The notes under the pieces were generated by a model. That model searched no databases. It was not told the origin of the DNA and saw only the letters and a list, made by a program, of their open reading frames with translations. From the NCBI GenBank assembly GCA_947650365.1, contig OX393550.1, forward strand, positions 70,491,978 through 70,555,977: DNA of 64,000 bases, in the 5' to 3' direction. This stretch comes from Chamaelirium japonicum (Eukaryota; Streptophyta; Magnoliopsida; Liliales; Melanthiaceae). The stretch's first letter is position 1. Each line of letters starts with the position of its first letter. The position numbers were made by a program, and so were the translations under genes. Shown piece by piece: positions 55,863 through 64,000 of this stretch.

Positions 55863-55975
55863 AGAAGGAGACTGCTAATGCGAACTGCGGCACCAACAGC
55901 CCTTGCCAACCACGCCAGGATCCTAAGGCGTTTGCACCTCGGAATCCCAGCCGACCCAGGGGGCCCTGACCCGAC

Positions 55976-55989
55976 TGGGAGGGGGTAAC
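55976..55989 (+). other. Gypsy-4 polypurine tract
   Basis: TGGGAGGGGGTAAC directly precedes the 3' LTR. Confidence 0.8.
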
Positions 55990-56589
55990 TGTGGGTGCAA
56001 AAATTGTACCGGACCGGATCAGAGCGGCATGGGCCCGCGCAACGGCCCAAGTGGGTAAGCCCGCCCGGGTTCATGGGCCCACTCTACGAGGCTCGCAGAT
56101 CAAGCCCTCCCCCTTATTGGGCCCGAACAACGGCCCAATAAGGGCCCAGCAAGGAGGCCCAGAACCAGTGCCACGTCATCATCGCCATGTCATCACTGCC
56201 ATATCGGGCACGTGCCTACGCTATAAAAGGACCCCCAAGGCATCCAGGAAGTGGGTTGGTCATTCGATCAGAGGAAGAGAGGATTCAAAGCCAGAGCTTA
56301 CTTCTCTCCTTCCAGTTTCTTTTCTTGTTGCTCCGTGCAACCCCCACTGTAAAAAGCTTCTCTCGGCCTGTCGAGAGAACGCTACCCACCTTTATATTTA
56401 TTATAGTGGAAACCAGGTGGCACCTCTCGCCCGGAGACGTAGGTCGTAAGACCGAACTTCGACAACAACTCCGTGTGTCATCTCTCTCCTTCTCAACTTT
56501 ATAATCTCTAACTCTACAAACAATCCAATTCAATCAAGGCAGTGGGGTGGGATTCTCGATCAAGGCGGCTCGGAAATTTCCCCCCCACA
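55990..56589 (+). repeat. Gypsy-4 3' LTR
   Basis: 600 bp, TGTGGG...CCCCCACA. Differences from the 5' LTR that I can see are mostly C/T. Confidence 0.93.
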
Positions 56590-56623
56590 ATATTCCGTCG
56601 GTAAAAACCTTTTTTTTGTAGTG

Positions 56624-56822
56624 CCTCCTCAGCGTGAATAACTGCATCAAAGCCAGCAGCATTAGCTAGTGAAACAGATCCCTCTCCGAGGCCATCAGGC
56701 TGTGTAACATTAGCATAGTCTGTCCCATCAGCAGCTATTGCAACAGCGGCACCCAAAATAGCATTTGCATCGATTGGCCCGAGAAGCAAGGCTCTTGACC
56801 GTGTGGTCGTGGGCGTTCTCAC
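56624..56822 (-). pseudogene. Acidic ORF of unknown function, proximal part
   Basis: The minus strand starts MRTPTTTRSRALLL shortly after the gypsy-3 primer-binding site. It continues ANAILGAAVAIAADGTDYAN and ends at the CACTA-2 right terminus with IHAEE. The probable continuation is 45,483-46,080, but the join is not in frame as the sequence stands. Family unknown. Confidence 0.5.
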
Positions 56823-56839
56823 AGGAACCAGTCGAGCGA

Positions 56840-56858
56840 TCCCACAGACGGTGCCAAA
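56840..56858 (-). other. Gypsy-3 primer-binding site
   Basis: The minus strand TTTGGCACCGTCTGTGGGA follows the LTR end CCCAACA. Same class as the gypsy-4 site. Confidence 0.8.
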
Positions 56859-57900
56859 TGTTGGGGGATAATTTTCGCTGGCTCGTGCAGTCGTCCTGCA
56901 AGACCAAAAACGTGATATCGACTGGCTCCCTTAGGGGCACAGACCCTCCGACACCCAAGTCAGTGAAGGTTTTAGCCAGAAAGAGCTGCAATAGTTGGAA
57001 ATGGTCAGGAATTTGAGTTTCGAACCTATACTTTGGACCCGGGGGTTGTACCTTTATGGTCTTTTGCAGACCGCCATAGGTTGACACGTGACGGTGTCTT
57101 TCCGCACCTTTTATGCCCCCATGTGCCAATCCATATGGGTCTCTGGTGACCCTAGTCGTTTAGCCTGTCAAGCGGTGGTGAAAGGGGGATGCATTAGTCT
57201 TGTCTTTACCATGTGGAGGTTCCGAAAAGCTCTAGTCTGGGAGGTACCAGACTGATTTTGATCGGCTTCTGTGGCCCGCAGTTGTCCAAGTAGCTCCATG
57301 GGGGTGGCGACACCTGTCGATTTGGTATCGGCTTACTGTGGGCGACCTCTATGGGAAGAAGGGCGGGCTCTCTGGGGGATGCATGACCAGATGAACTCCT
57401 GGTCAGGGGGGACCTTCTGAACCTTCTCCATCCAGTTGCTCCGCCTACTATCAACAGGCGAACTGTGGAAAAGAGGGTGAGCTCCCCCTTCATTGCTTCG
57501 CCTACTTTTTCCTATTGTTAATAGGCGAGCTCTATGGCGGCGGCACGATTGGGCGAGCTCCTGAGTGAGCTGTGGGTGTTGGGGTTTTTTAAAAATATTG
57601 CGGGGCGACCTCTTCCATGTGCGAGCTAATCGCATGCGGCCAGGGTCAGCTCCGGGCGGGTTACGAGCACCAGCCACGAGTGACTTCTTACGCATGCGCG
57701 CTGGTCGCGTGCGGTCAAGGTTCGCTCCGGGCGGGCTATGAACTCCAGCCGTGAGCAGCCTCCTCTGCTCGCGAGCTATCCGCGATGGCCAGGGCGAGCT
57801 CCCTGAAAGCGTTTCTTGGGGCAGATTCCTTCTATATCTCAAAAACAACTTATTTTTTCTGGTGAGCCCACTGCTCCATCATCTCGGCCTGGCTGTCACC
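56859..57900 (-). repeat. Gypsy-3 5' LTR, outer boundary uncertain
   Basis: The inner end (TGTTGGGGG on the plus strand at 56,859) adjoins the primer-binding site. It contains three imperfect repeats of about 95 bp at 57,605-57,800 (GCATGCGGCCAGGGTCAGCTCCGGGCGGG and variants). The far end is placed near 57,900 by the change in composition only; no second LTR was found to fix it. Confidence 0.6.
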
Positions 57901-58085
57901 GTTGATATTTTTCAGGGACCATCAATATACAAAGAATAAGGAGAAGAAATTGGATGTGAAGATTACCTGCAGAGGAGATCTCCCTCTCTCTCTCCGCTGC
58001 AGATGCACTCAGGGGACGACACTCGCGCTCAGGGGATGGAACGGCCACCGCTCACGCTCGGGGAACGGAATGGCCGACACTCGAG
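57901..58085. other. Spacer, no gene seen
   Basis: Short direct repeats such as GCTCAGGGGA(C/T)GGAA(C/T)GG / GCTCGGGGAACGGAATGG. No gene. Confidence 0.35.
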
Positions 58086-58086
58086 G

Positions 58087-58148
<62 letters not shown>

Positions 58149-58150
58149 TG
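58086..58150. repeat. (CT)n microsatellite
   Basis: About 28 uninterrupted CT dinucleotides; the Ser-Leu ORFs over it are artefacts. Confidence 0.95.
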
Positions 58151-58620
58151 CGGATGGAGAACTGAGAGAAAAAAACAAAACCTCAAGCGACGCCTGAGAG
58201 AAAAAACTGAAACCTTGAGCGGTGCCTCTTCACAGGGATGAAATTCGCGGGAGCAAAGTCGTCCAAAAAAAAATTATGGTAAAAAAAAAATAAAAAATTG
58301 AAACTTGGGGCCGGTTAAGTCAATTCAGGTTAATTGAGGGTTATTTTGGAAAACACCTTTGGGGGTGTGATGAGGGTATCTAACAATACAGACCATCAGC
58401 CCATCATTGTGTCAATCATGATTGTCCAGAGAGCCTCGCTCTTACAGGCGTAATTATGTGAATTAGAACCTTGCCAAGAGTTAAAGAGAGTTACCCTAAG
58501 TACACTACTACTAGCTACTAATGATTTCAGTTTGATCTCTCTCATTATTACACAGGGACTCAACTATCGAGCACCAAACACACACACACACAGAGCGAGA
58601 GAGAGAGAGAGAGAGCGCTC
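58151..58620. other. Spacer with (CA)n and (GA)n tracts, no gene seen
   Basis: Contains poly-A runs near 58,265-58,295, then CACACACACA (58,578-58,591) and GAGAGAGAG (58,594-58,616). No coding sequence is recognised. Confidence 0.4.
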
Positions 58621-58628
58621 CCATAAAC

Positions 58629-58634
58629 TTTATT
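58629..58634 (-). terminator. Candidate polyadenylation signal of the Gnk2-like gene
   Basis: AATAAA on the minus strand about 80 bp downstream of the stop codon. Confidence 0.5.
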
Positions 58635-58713
58635 TGATACATGAGGGACCGGCCAGAGTGTGTTATTCTTGAAAAACCACACGTCCGCGCTTACTATGAA
58701 GCGCTTCTAATGA

Positions 58714-59094
58714 TTAAATCGCATAGAATTCGTAGCGAATCATGCACCTGTCCACATCTTCCATCGCACCCTTTCTATACGGGCACTGCTCTTCAAGATC
58801 CACTGCAACATTGGTGAGACAGTTGAAGCAGTCGAGCTCGCTGAGTTGAGCGCAGGTGGCGTGCCCCCAGACGTAGGGGTTGCCGACGGGGTAATTAGTA
58901 CTGTAATCCTGGGGCGATCTGCCCCCTGTGTTGGCCGCCAGATCGTTCACGACCTGACCCGCCCCGATCCAGTCGTGAGGGTACTCATCATTGTTGCACC
59001 GAACCGTTGACCCCACCACCGCACCCCACGCACCCACCACCACCACCACCACCAACCCAATCATGAGCTCCGCCCGACGACCACAACCCACCAT
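58714..59094 (-). CDS. Secreted Gnk2/DUF26-type (ginkbilobin-like, cysteine-rich) protein
   Basis: An intact single-exon 126-residue frame on the minus strand. Residues about 9-29 form a hydrophobic signal peptide (LMIGLVVVVVVGAWGAVVG). The mature part is one Gnk2-homologous (stress-antifungal) domain. Cysteines are at 33, 81, 89, 92, 104 and 117, all six expected positions, with VWGHATC before the central cysteines and a Cys-x-Ile-x-Tyr-Glu end. The central motif is C-x7-C-x2-C, one residue shorter than the usual C-x8-C-x2-C. Such proteins are apoplastic, lectin-like and often antifungal by family knowledge; the activity of this one is inference. TATTTATA about 62 bp upstream and AATAAA downstream suit a real transcription unit. 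It is the only intact host-type gene in the window. The start is the first ATG after the TATA-like site. Confidence 0.9.
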   Translation of the reverse strand: MVGCGRRAELMIGLVVVVVVGAWGAVVGSTVRCNNDEYPHDWIGAGQVVNDLAANTGGRSPQDYSTNYPVGNPYVWGHATCAQLSELDCFNCLTNVAVDLEEQCPYRKGAMEDVDRCMIRYEFYAI

Positions 59095-59155
59095 CTCTTC
59101 TCTCTCTCACACACACAGACACTTTTGCTGCTGCTCACTCTTAGCCCCTAGCCCC

Positions 59156-59163
59156 TATAAATA
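59156..59163 (-). promoter_or_regulatory. TATA-like box of the Gnk2-like gene
   Basis: The minus strand reads TATTTATA about 62 bp upstream of the ATG, followed by a GA-rich leader with GTGTGTGTGAGAGAGAG. Confidence 0.5.
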
Positions 59164-59169
59164 GTGCTC

Positions 59170-60230
59170 ACCCTCATCGGGTATCGAGGTCCGATGAATC
59201 CCGGGCCCCACAATCTTTGTCTTCGCCTTCTGCACCGCCAGCACACGGGGAAGGTGGCGTGCAAGGATTGATGAAGGGGAGTGTGTGCAGCCGCCACGTT
59301 ATTGCTCTATGAACATACGATGGGGGCATAATGCCGATATGTCGCAGCAGGCCGGCACAATAATGTTGGGCAGCTCCCCTTGAAAAATCCATATAGGCCA
59401 GCAACTCCATGCATCCGATGTTTTTTCTCCCCCGTATTTTTGGATGAAAACAGAAACCAAAGGCACTCTACCTGTGACTACAGCCCCCGGGATATGGAGT
59501 TTTACCAGCACGGGTAACCTATTTTTGTCGAGACATATGTTTTGGGATGTTCATCCCGTTGTCATGACCGCCGGAGCCAGCACACAGTGTTGTCCGCATC
59601 CACAGCTGGCCGGGCCGGCCACTCGGCCAGCAGCACCCATTGGAGCCTCCAGCGACATAAGAACGAACCTAGCTACCGCGCCCACGTAACTTGGACCGTG
59701 CACTCCGGCCATTGTCCAACTCCAGCTTAAAAGGAGCAACTTGCCGAGCCAAGCGATGTCGGGTTAAGATGATTGAAAACGATTCGAAACCAACAATCCG
59801 GACGAGCCAAGCAATCGATGTTGGACCCGAGCCAAGCAATCGATGTTGGACCTGACGATCGGAGCCGAGAGGCTTTCTGGGTCAACACCCCCAAGTCAGA
59901 CAAGGATGAGATATGATAACATGTTAGGACTGTTCACAAACTAATTAGGACAAAAGACACGGAATCCTACTATAAAAATGATAATACATATTCAATGACC
60001 ATTTGATGATAATTAATTTAATTTTTTGAAAGGTTAATTAGTACTCTCTCTATATATATAACAAGTGAATCACACCCTAAAGGCAACCGCGGCCGTCGAA
60101 GGCGGCCATCCAAGTGCCGACGGGCACAGACATGTACTAGTATACAATTACAACTAACATGTATGATCCCCCCACCCCTCTAAAGGCGGTTTGTTACTCG
60201 GGGTCTCTGTAGGTGCCGACGGCCATTGCC
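59170..60230. other. Upstream intergenic DNA, no gene seen
   Basis: Mixed composition. A 25-bp phrase (CGAGCCAAGCAATCGATGTTGGACC) is duplicated in tandem at about 59,804 and 59,829. ORFs are short and without domains. Confidence 0.45.
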
Positions 60231-60234
60231 TTTT

Positions 60235-60475
60235 GTGAACTCATTCACAAATTTATTAACGAGCTTGCTCGTAGTCCCTAAACGAACATATATGCTCACG
60301 AGCCCAATCAAGCCGAGCTTTAGTATGTTGGAGCTTGGCTTGTTTATGATACAAGTCTAAACTTGAGGCTTGGGTTTGACTCAAATAGTAATCAAACAAG
60401 TTCGAACAAGTCTTTACCGGGCTTGTTCGTGAGCTATTCATGAACAGCTTGGTTCATTTGCAGCCCTATTGAGTT
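60235..60475. repeat. Diverged hAT-like repeat remnant
   Basis: Partial homology to the 41.7-42.6 kb tandem unit: GAGCCCAATCAAGCCGAGC, GAGCTTGGCTTGTTTATGA and the end ATGAACAGCTTGGTTCATTTGCAGCCCTA, with GGGCTGCAAATGAACC as the inverted terminus. Confidence 0.7.
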
Positions 60476-60750
60476 CAAATGCGTGTGGTTCCTTTTATTT
60501 TTGGCAGTGGAGGTTTACTAAAAGCACGAGCAAATAATTGTGTCCGGGGAAATGAAATTCTTTCTTCCTCTACACGGACTGTCTTTGGTAAATTACATGA
60601 ACAAGTTAATGATGTTATTATTCCTGACCCTGTGCCATTAAGGGAAAATTCATCCTTCCAGTTGAGGACACATTTCTAATCGAACCTCATGGCCTCATTG
60701 CATTCCATGACATTTCCAATCACCCCCTCTCATGGCCTCTCTGCATTCGT
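60476..60750. other. Unassigned DNA with a 66-codon ORF
   Basis: The ORF at 60,479-60,679 has normal composition but no domain I recognise and no flanking signals. I do not call it a gene. Confidence 0.3.
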
Positions 60751-61004
60751 CTAAGTCTGTTTGGCTGGAGGGAGTTGGCACCGGCGTGTTCCAACTCACG
60801 TGTGTTCCGCTAAAGCGGCTGTTAGGTTTTGTGCGGAGGCTCCCGATCAGATGAGTTTCAACTTCTCTGTGGGTTTCGATTGTATAGAAAACACGTGAGT
60901 TTGTACCCCACGGTTTTCACGTGGAGTTCCAACTCATTCCGTTTGTACCCCACGCGTGAGTTGGAACATGCCGGTTCCAACTCCCTCCAACCAAACACAC
61001 TTAG
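60751..61004. mobile_element. MITE with 28-bp terminal inverted repeats
   Basis: Left CTAAGTCTGTTTGGCTGGAG...GGAGTTGG (60,751-60,778) and right CCAACTCC...CCAACCAAACACACTTAG (60,977-61,004) are inverted with two mismatches. The 254-bp unit has no coding capacity and contains an inner inverted pair (GAGTTTGTACCCCACG repeats with GTTCCAACTC). The termini resemble TGTTTGG-type Tourist/Harbinger-like MITEs, but the target duplication is unclear. Confidence 0.75.
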
Positions 61005-61640
61005 GGTGGTGCTACCACTACAAGCCGAAAGTGATCCCATTGTTCATCTGCAAAGAATCAAAGATTGAGACTGGTGAGGCTCCGGCTGAAGTGCTGGGTG
61101 CTTTGCCTTCCTCAATTACCCATATATGCTATTTCTCAAAAACAATTAGCTGGGTTATTGTGATAGTCTAAACTGATCGCTCGGTCCAGGATGCAGGAAA
61201 CAGGTCCATTAAAAGAATGATTGGATTTGGTCAGATCGATCAGACTTGATTACTCGCACTGGTGTTTTAGGATCAGGATGAGCCGATAGCTCTCGGAGAT
61301 CTAGTCCGATCAATCGGTTTGATTGCTTCAGGATTCCTATCTCTTGTCAGTTTGAGGCTTTAAGCTTGTAACGCTAAAGCATATAAAGGGTTGTGAGAGG
61401 TGTGAAATGTGAGGAGCAATCATTGCTCTATAGGTTAAGATTTGCAAAGAACCTTAAGGGCTTGAGAGGAAAAAATGAGATACTCTTGTAATCCGATGAT
61501 TTACTCCATTATTTTAAAGCATAGGCAAAGTATTAGAACGTCTTGATCATGCTTTCTGCTTATCGTCTTGGCTTGATCGTTCCCCTGAAGCAAAGCTCCA
61601 TCTTCTTCTTCGGCTAGCATCTGATCGTTACCTTCTTCTA
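61005..61640. other. Unassigned DNA, possible solo LTR fragment
   Basis: Next to the MITE, 61,010-61,110 reads KPKVIPLFICKESKIETGEA in one frame, an exon-like open stretch I cannot place. At 61,370-61,470 a CATATAAAGGGTTGTGAG TATA-like context and transcription-leader-like DNA suggest an old LTR. Confidence 0.35.
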
Positions 61641-61644
61641 CTTC

Positions 61645-61800
61645 ATTTGTATCCTCCAATTTCGTCTTGGCCCAAAACCATCCACTTTGAACAATTATGG
61701 TTATCCCATCAAGATTGGGGCCAAATCTTAACTATTTCCACGGTGGAAGTAATTAAATGGTGGCAAAATTCTAGCTGGGTTAGTGAAGGTGATCAAAGGG
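61645..61800 (+). pseudogene. Possible LINE ORF2 scrap
   Basis: The reading PKTIHFEQLWLSHQDWGQIL followed by VIKWWQNS resembles the F-x-F-x-x-x-W-L-x-H-x-x-x-x-x-x-x-x-x-W-W segment between endonuclease and RT of plant L1-type LINEs. It is short and isolated. Confidence 0.45.
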
Positions 61801-61875
61801 AAATTCTATGGTACCGACTTCGGTACTGTACCGAAGTTCATAGGGACTATCCAATAGCCCCATGGTGGGTCTGAC

Positions 61876-62096
61876 TGTCGGAAGCATCCCCCTAGGGTTC
61901 ATACCATGATCCCTAGAATAATACTCCCACCACTCTAATGAATGGTGCTAATATTATATTAGTCCCACCTTGGTTGTGGTAACGCAATGGTGTGCGTTCT
62001 CCCTCTATATAAAAAGAGGTAGTCTTATGTAGTGATGGTGAGATTAATGAGATAATATATGGGGTTTTTCTCCCCAAACCTATTCTCTTCGTAACA
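61876..62096 (+). repeat. 5' LTR of a retrotransposon extending past the window
   Basis: The 221-bp segment TGTCGGAAGC...CGTAACA begins TG and ends CA. It contains CTATATAAAAAGAGG (62,005-62,019) as a TATA region and is followed immediately by an iMet primer-binding site. The partner LTR would be beyond 64,000. Confidence 0.8.
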
Positions 62097-62109
62097 TGGT
62101 ATCAGAGCC
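62097..62109 (+). other. Primer-binding site (iMet tRNA)
   Basis: TGGTATCAGAGCC directly after the LTR. Confidence 0.9.
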
Positions 62110-64000
62110 GGGCTCTTGATGTTGTAGCTCGTGTGTCCTTAGCGTGGAATTTCTGTATTAACATTAATAAAGATGACTTTGGTTATTGCTTTAATTAGAA
62201 TACTACTCTGGTATATGATAATACTCATGTAATAAAGGACCCTAGGAAACACAGTAGGCCACTGAGGCGCATGGTGGATCCATGCTTGGGAGACCCAGTG
62301 GACCAGTTCTGTGTAGACCTAGAACTAGTTCACAGCTTAGGTGATACCGGTCGCTTCACCGAGAACAAGCTGTTGGCAGGTAGAGGATGTGGTGAAGTCT
62401 CTACCACGGAAACGTGGGATTCCCATTCACCTGACCAAGCACGATGATCGTGTTGAACAGGAACCAAGACGGTGCACAGTTCAGTGATTCAGACACTGGT
62501 GCATAAACCGTCTTACTACTATAGATAATCTGTCCTTAACCCTAAAGGACCATGTACACTGGGCCAACCAGTTGTCTGGTGCTTTGATGTGCCAACGTGT
62601 GCGGACCTTCCATAGTCCAATACCACGGTACATTGGGTTACCCGGCTGGCGCTTGAGTGACATATAATCCCTACAGGTTATCCGATGTCCAGTGTTGGAT
62701 GGGTGCGTTTTGATGAATCAATCTGTCCACACAGTTAACCCAGGCCTGGTGGTTGTCAGTATGACTGATGATGTTCCGGATGCTAGGCATAGCACTAGAA
62801 GGTGTGTGGTGTTACAGATGATAAGTCATCAAACCCTAGTCAGATGATCGATCGGGATCTGACAGTGCTCCCCACCGCCCGAGTCGTATCACGGCACCAG
62901 TAATAGGAGGGACTAAGGATTATCGGAGTATAGTAGAGAACAGGGTTACAAGGGAGTAACATAAGTTTAGGATCACTAGAGTTCAACTCGCGTCGCACTC
63001 TGGGTGACTACGCAGGTTAATCGGATTAGGACTGATTAACGGAACTTTCAGTGTGTCACTGGAACAGTTAATCAGAGATCCGGTTGGAGCTAGAGATCCC
63101 GAACCCTGAAGGTTTCACCCTATCGTTGCGTATAGGAATTGTTCCCCAACCTAGTTGGATACGTTGGATGCGAAGTAGCGCGATAGAGCACAAGCCTGGA
63201 GCCTAAGAACCTAATTCATATGTGTTACGGGCAATAGGGATATTTTGGTAAATACTAAAATATGGCTCAGAACATATTGAATATGGATCTTAGAATGAGC
63301 GGAATAATTCCAGGAGCTCATAGGCGCTGACGGAACTCAATTCCGAGTAGCGCACCTCACTCAGTCTCTCTTTCGGTTTTCCACTTTTCGTGAAGGGCGT
63401 TTTCGTCCAGGCTTCACAATAGACACCTGGAATCCCTAAAAACCGCCCCTCTCTATCCTTATCTATCTAGGGCATGCCCTAGCTTCCTTGAAGCCATGGG
63501 AGACCGGCCCTATAAGTAGAATAGGGAGAGGGAGGGACGGCCCTAATGTAAGTCTCCCTCTCCTCCAAAAATCCAAACCCACCCTCTCCTCCTTCTTTGT
63601 GGTTTCAACCAAGGGAGAGAAAGAGAAAGAAGAAGGGATAAGAAAGAGGAAGGAAGGAGAAGGAAGAAGAGAGAAAGAGAAGGAGGAAACCTCGCGGCTC
63701 GCCATCGTTTTCGTAACGGATTCATCCGTCGGCTCGTAATCCTTGCACTCAGAGATGGGATTTCGAGGATTCTTCAATTCGCAAAGGACAAGGTGCTATC
63801 CGAAAGTTTCCCTTGCGATTCAAGTATGGTTCTTCATCGTTCTGTCATCTCCGGATCATAGATCCAAAAGGTATGATGATTCTAAACACCTAACTAGATA
63901 CATTCATATCTTCCGTAGATCGTAGTATGCCTCTAGGGTGTCCGCACATATGCTAAGATCATAGATTTGCATGTAGATTGTTTTGTAGAATTAATTGTAA
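62110..64000 (+). mobile_element. Long noncoding leader of the right-edge LTR retrotransposon
   Basis: About 1.9 kb with no substantial ORF before the window ends. It shares ordered conserved blocks with 32.49-34.40 kb. Examples are the 45-nt double-helix segment (62,468-62,512), CCATGTACACTGGGCCAACC, GGGTTACCCGGCTGGCG, GAGTCGTATCACGGCACCAG and GCGTCGCACTCTGGGTG. A purine-rich patch (63,600-63,690) and a candidate splice donor (AAAAG/GTATGATG at about 63,870) come last. ORFs near 63,463-63,777 are composition artefacts. Confidence 0.68.

Larger units (their letters stand above)
48879..56589 (+). mobile_element. Gypsy-4: recent, gag-only Ty3/gypsy-type retrotransposon
   Basis: LTRs of about 600 bp at 48,879-49,482 and 55,990-56,589 are flanked by a perfect ATATT duplication (48,874-48,878 and 56,590-56,594). 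Removing the element restores a CCGACGGATATATTCCGTCGG palindrome of CACTA-2. I see only about five substitutions between the LTRs plus a small change at the end, so it is the youngest element here. A primer-binding site TGGCGCCGTCTGTGGGA and a purine tract (GGGAGGGGGTAAC before 55,990) are present. It encodes gag but no protease, RT, RNase H or integrase; the 4.7 kb after gag are noncoding with four tandem arrays. It must depend on a partner element. Confidence 0.93.
46081..56623. mobile_element. CACTA-2 remnant, interrupted by gypsy-4
   Basis: The right end TTTTTTTTGTAGTG (ending 56,623) is a CACTA terminus, preceded by ACCGACGG/CCGTCGGT subterminal repeats (48,440-48,878 and 56,590-56,615). 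Leftward comes 375 bp homologous to the CACTA-1 left subterminal region (inverted), then the same 182-bp satellite inverted, which stops abruptly at about 46,081 against the acidic ORF. The trinucleotide CCT lies at 46,079-46,081 and after 56,623, consistent with a target duplication, although the left terminal repeat is missing. No coding sequence of its own remains. Confidence 0.82.

Noticed and set aside
54416-55969. A 517-codon ORF as a gypsy-4 pol or envelope-like protein
   Set aside because: It crosses poly-A and GAGA tracts and the CTCGGTACC repeats, and no protease, RT, integrase or membrane features are visible.
58003-58197. Ser-Leu-rich ORFs
   Set aside because: Translation of the CT microsatellite.
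62097-64000. Endogenous pararetrovirus leader
   Set aside because: The iMet site also occurs in plant pararetroviruses, but a TG...CA LTR with TATA box sits directly upstream and no viral coding sequence is seen in the window.

Overview
The window is plant nuclear DNA, almost certainly from a flowering plant and probably a monocot. The plant call rests on initiator-Met primer-binding sites, Ty1/copia and Ty3/gypsy LTR retrotransposons, two CACTA elements, a Cassandra element carrying 5S rRNA sequence, a MULE with a Ulp1/DUF1985 companion gene, and a Gnk2-type secreted protein. 'Monocot' is inference only. I see no bacterial, plasmid or CRISPR features. About 90% of the window is transposable-element sequence, deeply nested, with only one intact-looking host gene.

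Layout. 1-3,975: 3' part of a MULE (MuDR-like) transposase, then two tandem-repeat arrays of about 180 bp and about 230 bp units. 3,976-27,235: low-copy DNA cut up by four LTR elements. These are copia-1 (5,894-11,793, minus, with a rearranged Cassandra element inside its integrase), copia-2 (12,284-17,495, plus), gypsy-1 (18,835-23,338, plus, internally deleted) and copia-3 (24,825-26,323, minus, a chimeric deletion derivative). The DNA between them holds fragments of two host genes: one limit-dextrinase exon and two exons of a DED1/DDX3-type helicase. 27,236-31,514 and 43,669-43,981: palindromic repeats related to the 230-bp array, then a minus-strand DUF1985/Ulp1-protease gene. That gene is split by CACTA-1 (31,515-43,668), which carries a 3.7-kb satellite array and remnants of its two genes.

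44,040-57,900: a decayed minus-strand gypsy element (gypsy-3: gag remnant, primer-binding site, 5' LTR). It is interrupted by an acidic ORF, by the CACTA-2 remnant (46,081-56,623, carrying the same satellite inverted), and, inside CACTA-2, by the youngest element, gypsy-4 (48,879-56,589). Gypsy-4 codes only for gag and has four tandem-repeat arrays. 57,900-61,870: microsatellites, the Gnk2/DUF26-type gene (58,714-59,094, minus), a hAT-like repeat remnant, a MITE and a LINE scrap. 61,876-64,000: an LTR, primer-binding site and long noncoding leader of another LTR retrotransposon that runs off the window. A diverged copy of this leader sits inside CACTA-1 at about 32.4-34.4 kb.

Insertion boundaries were set from matching target-site duplications, terminal TG..CA or CACTA..TAGTG ends, and, where possible, an empty site visible in a related copy. 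The most interesting signals are the three-LTR Cassandra composite, base-pair covariation in two noncoding retrotransposon modules, the satellite arrays carried by CACTA elements, and host gene exons lying between the two MULE gene blocks.
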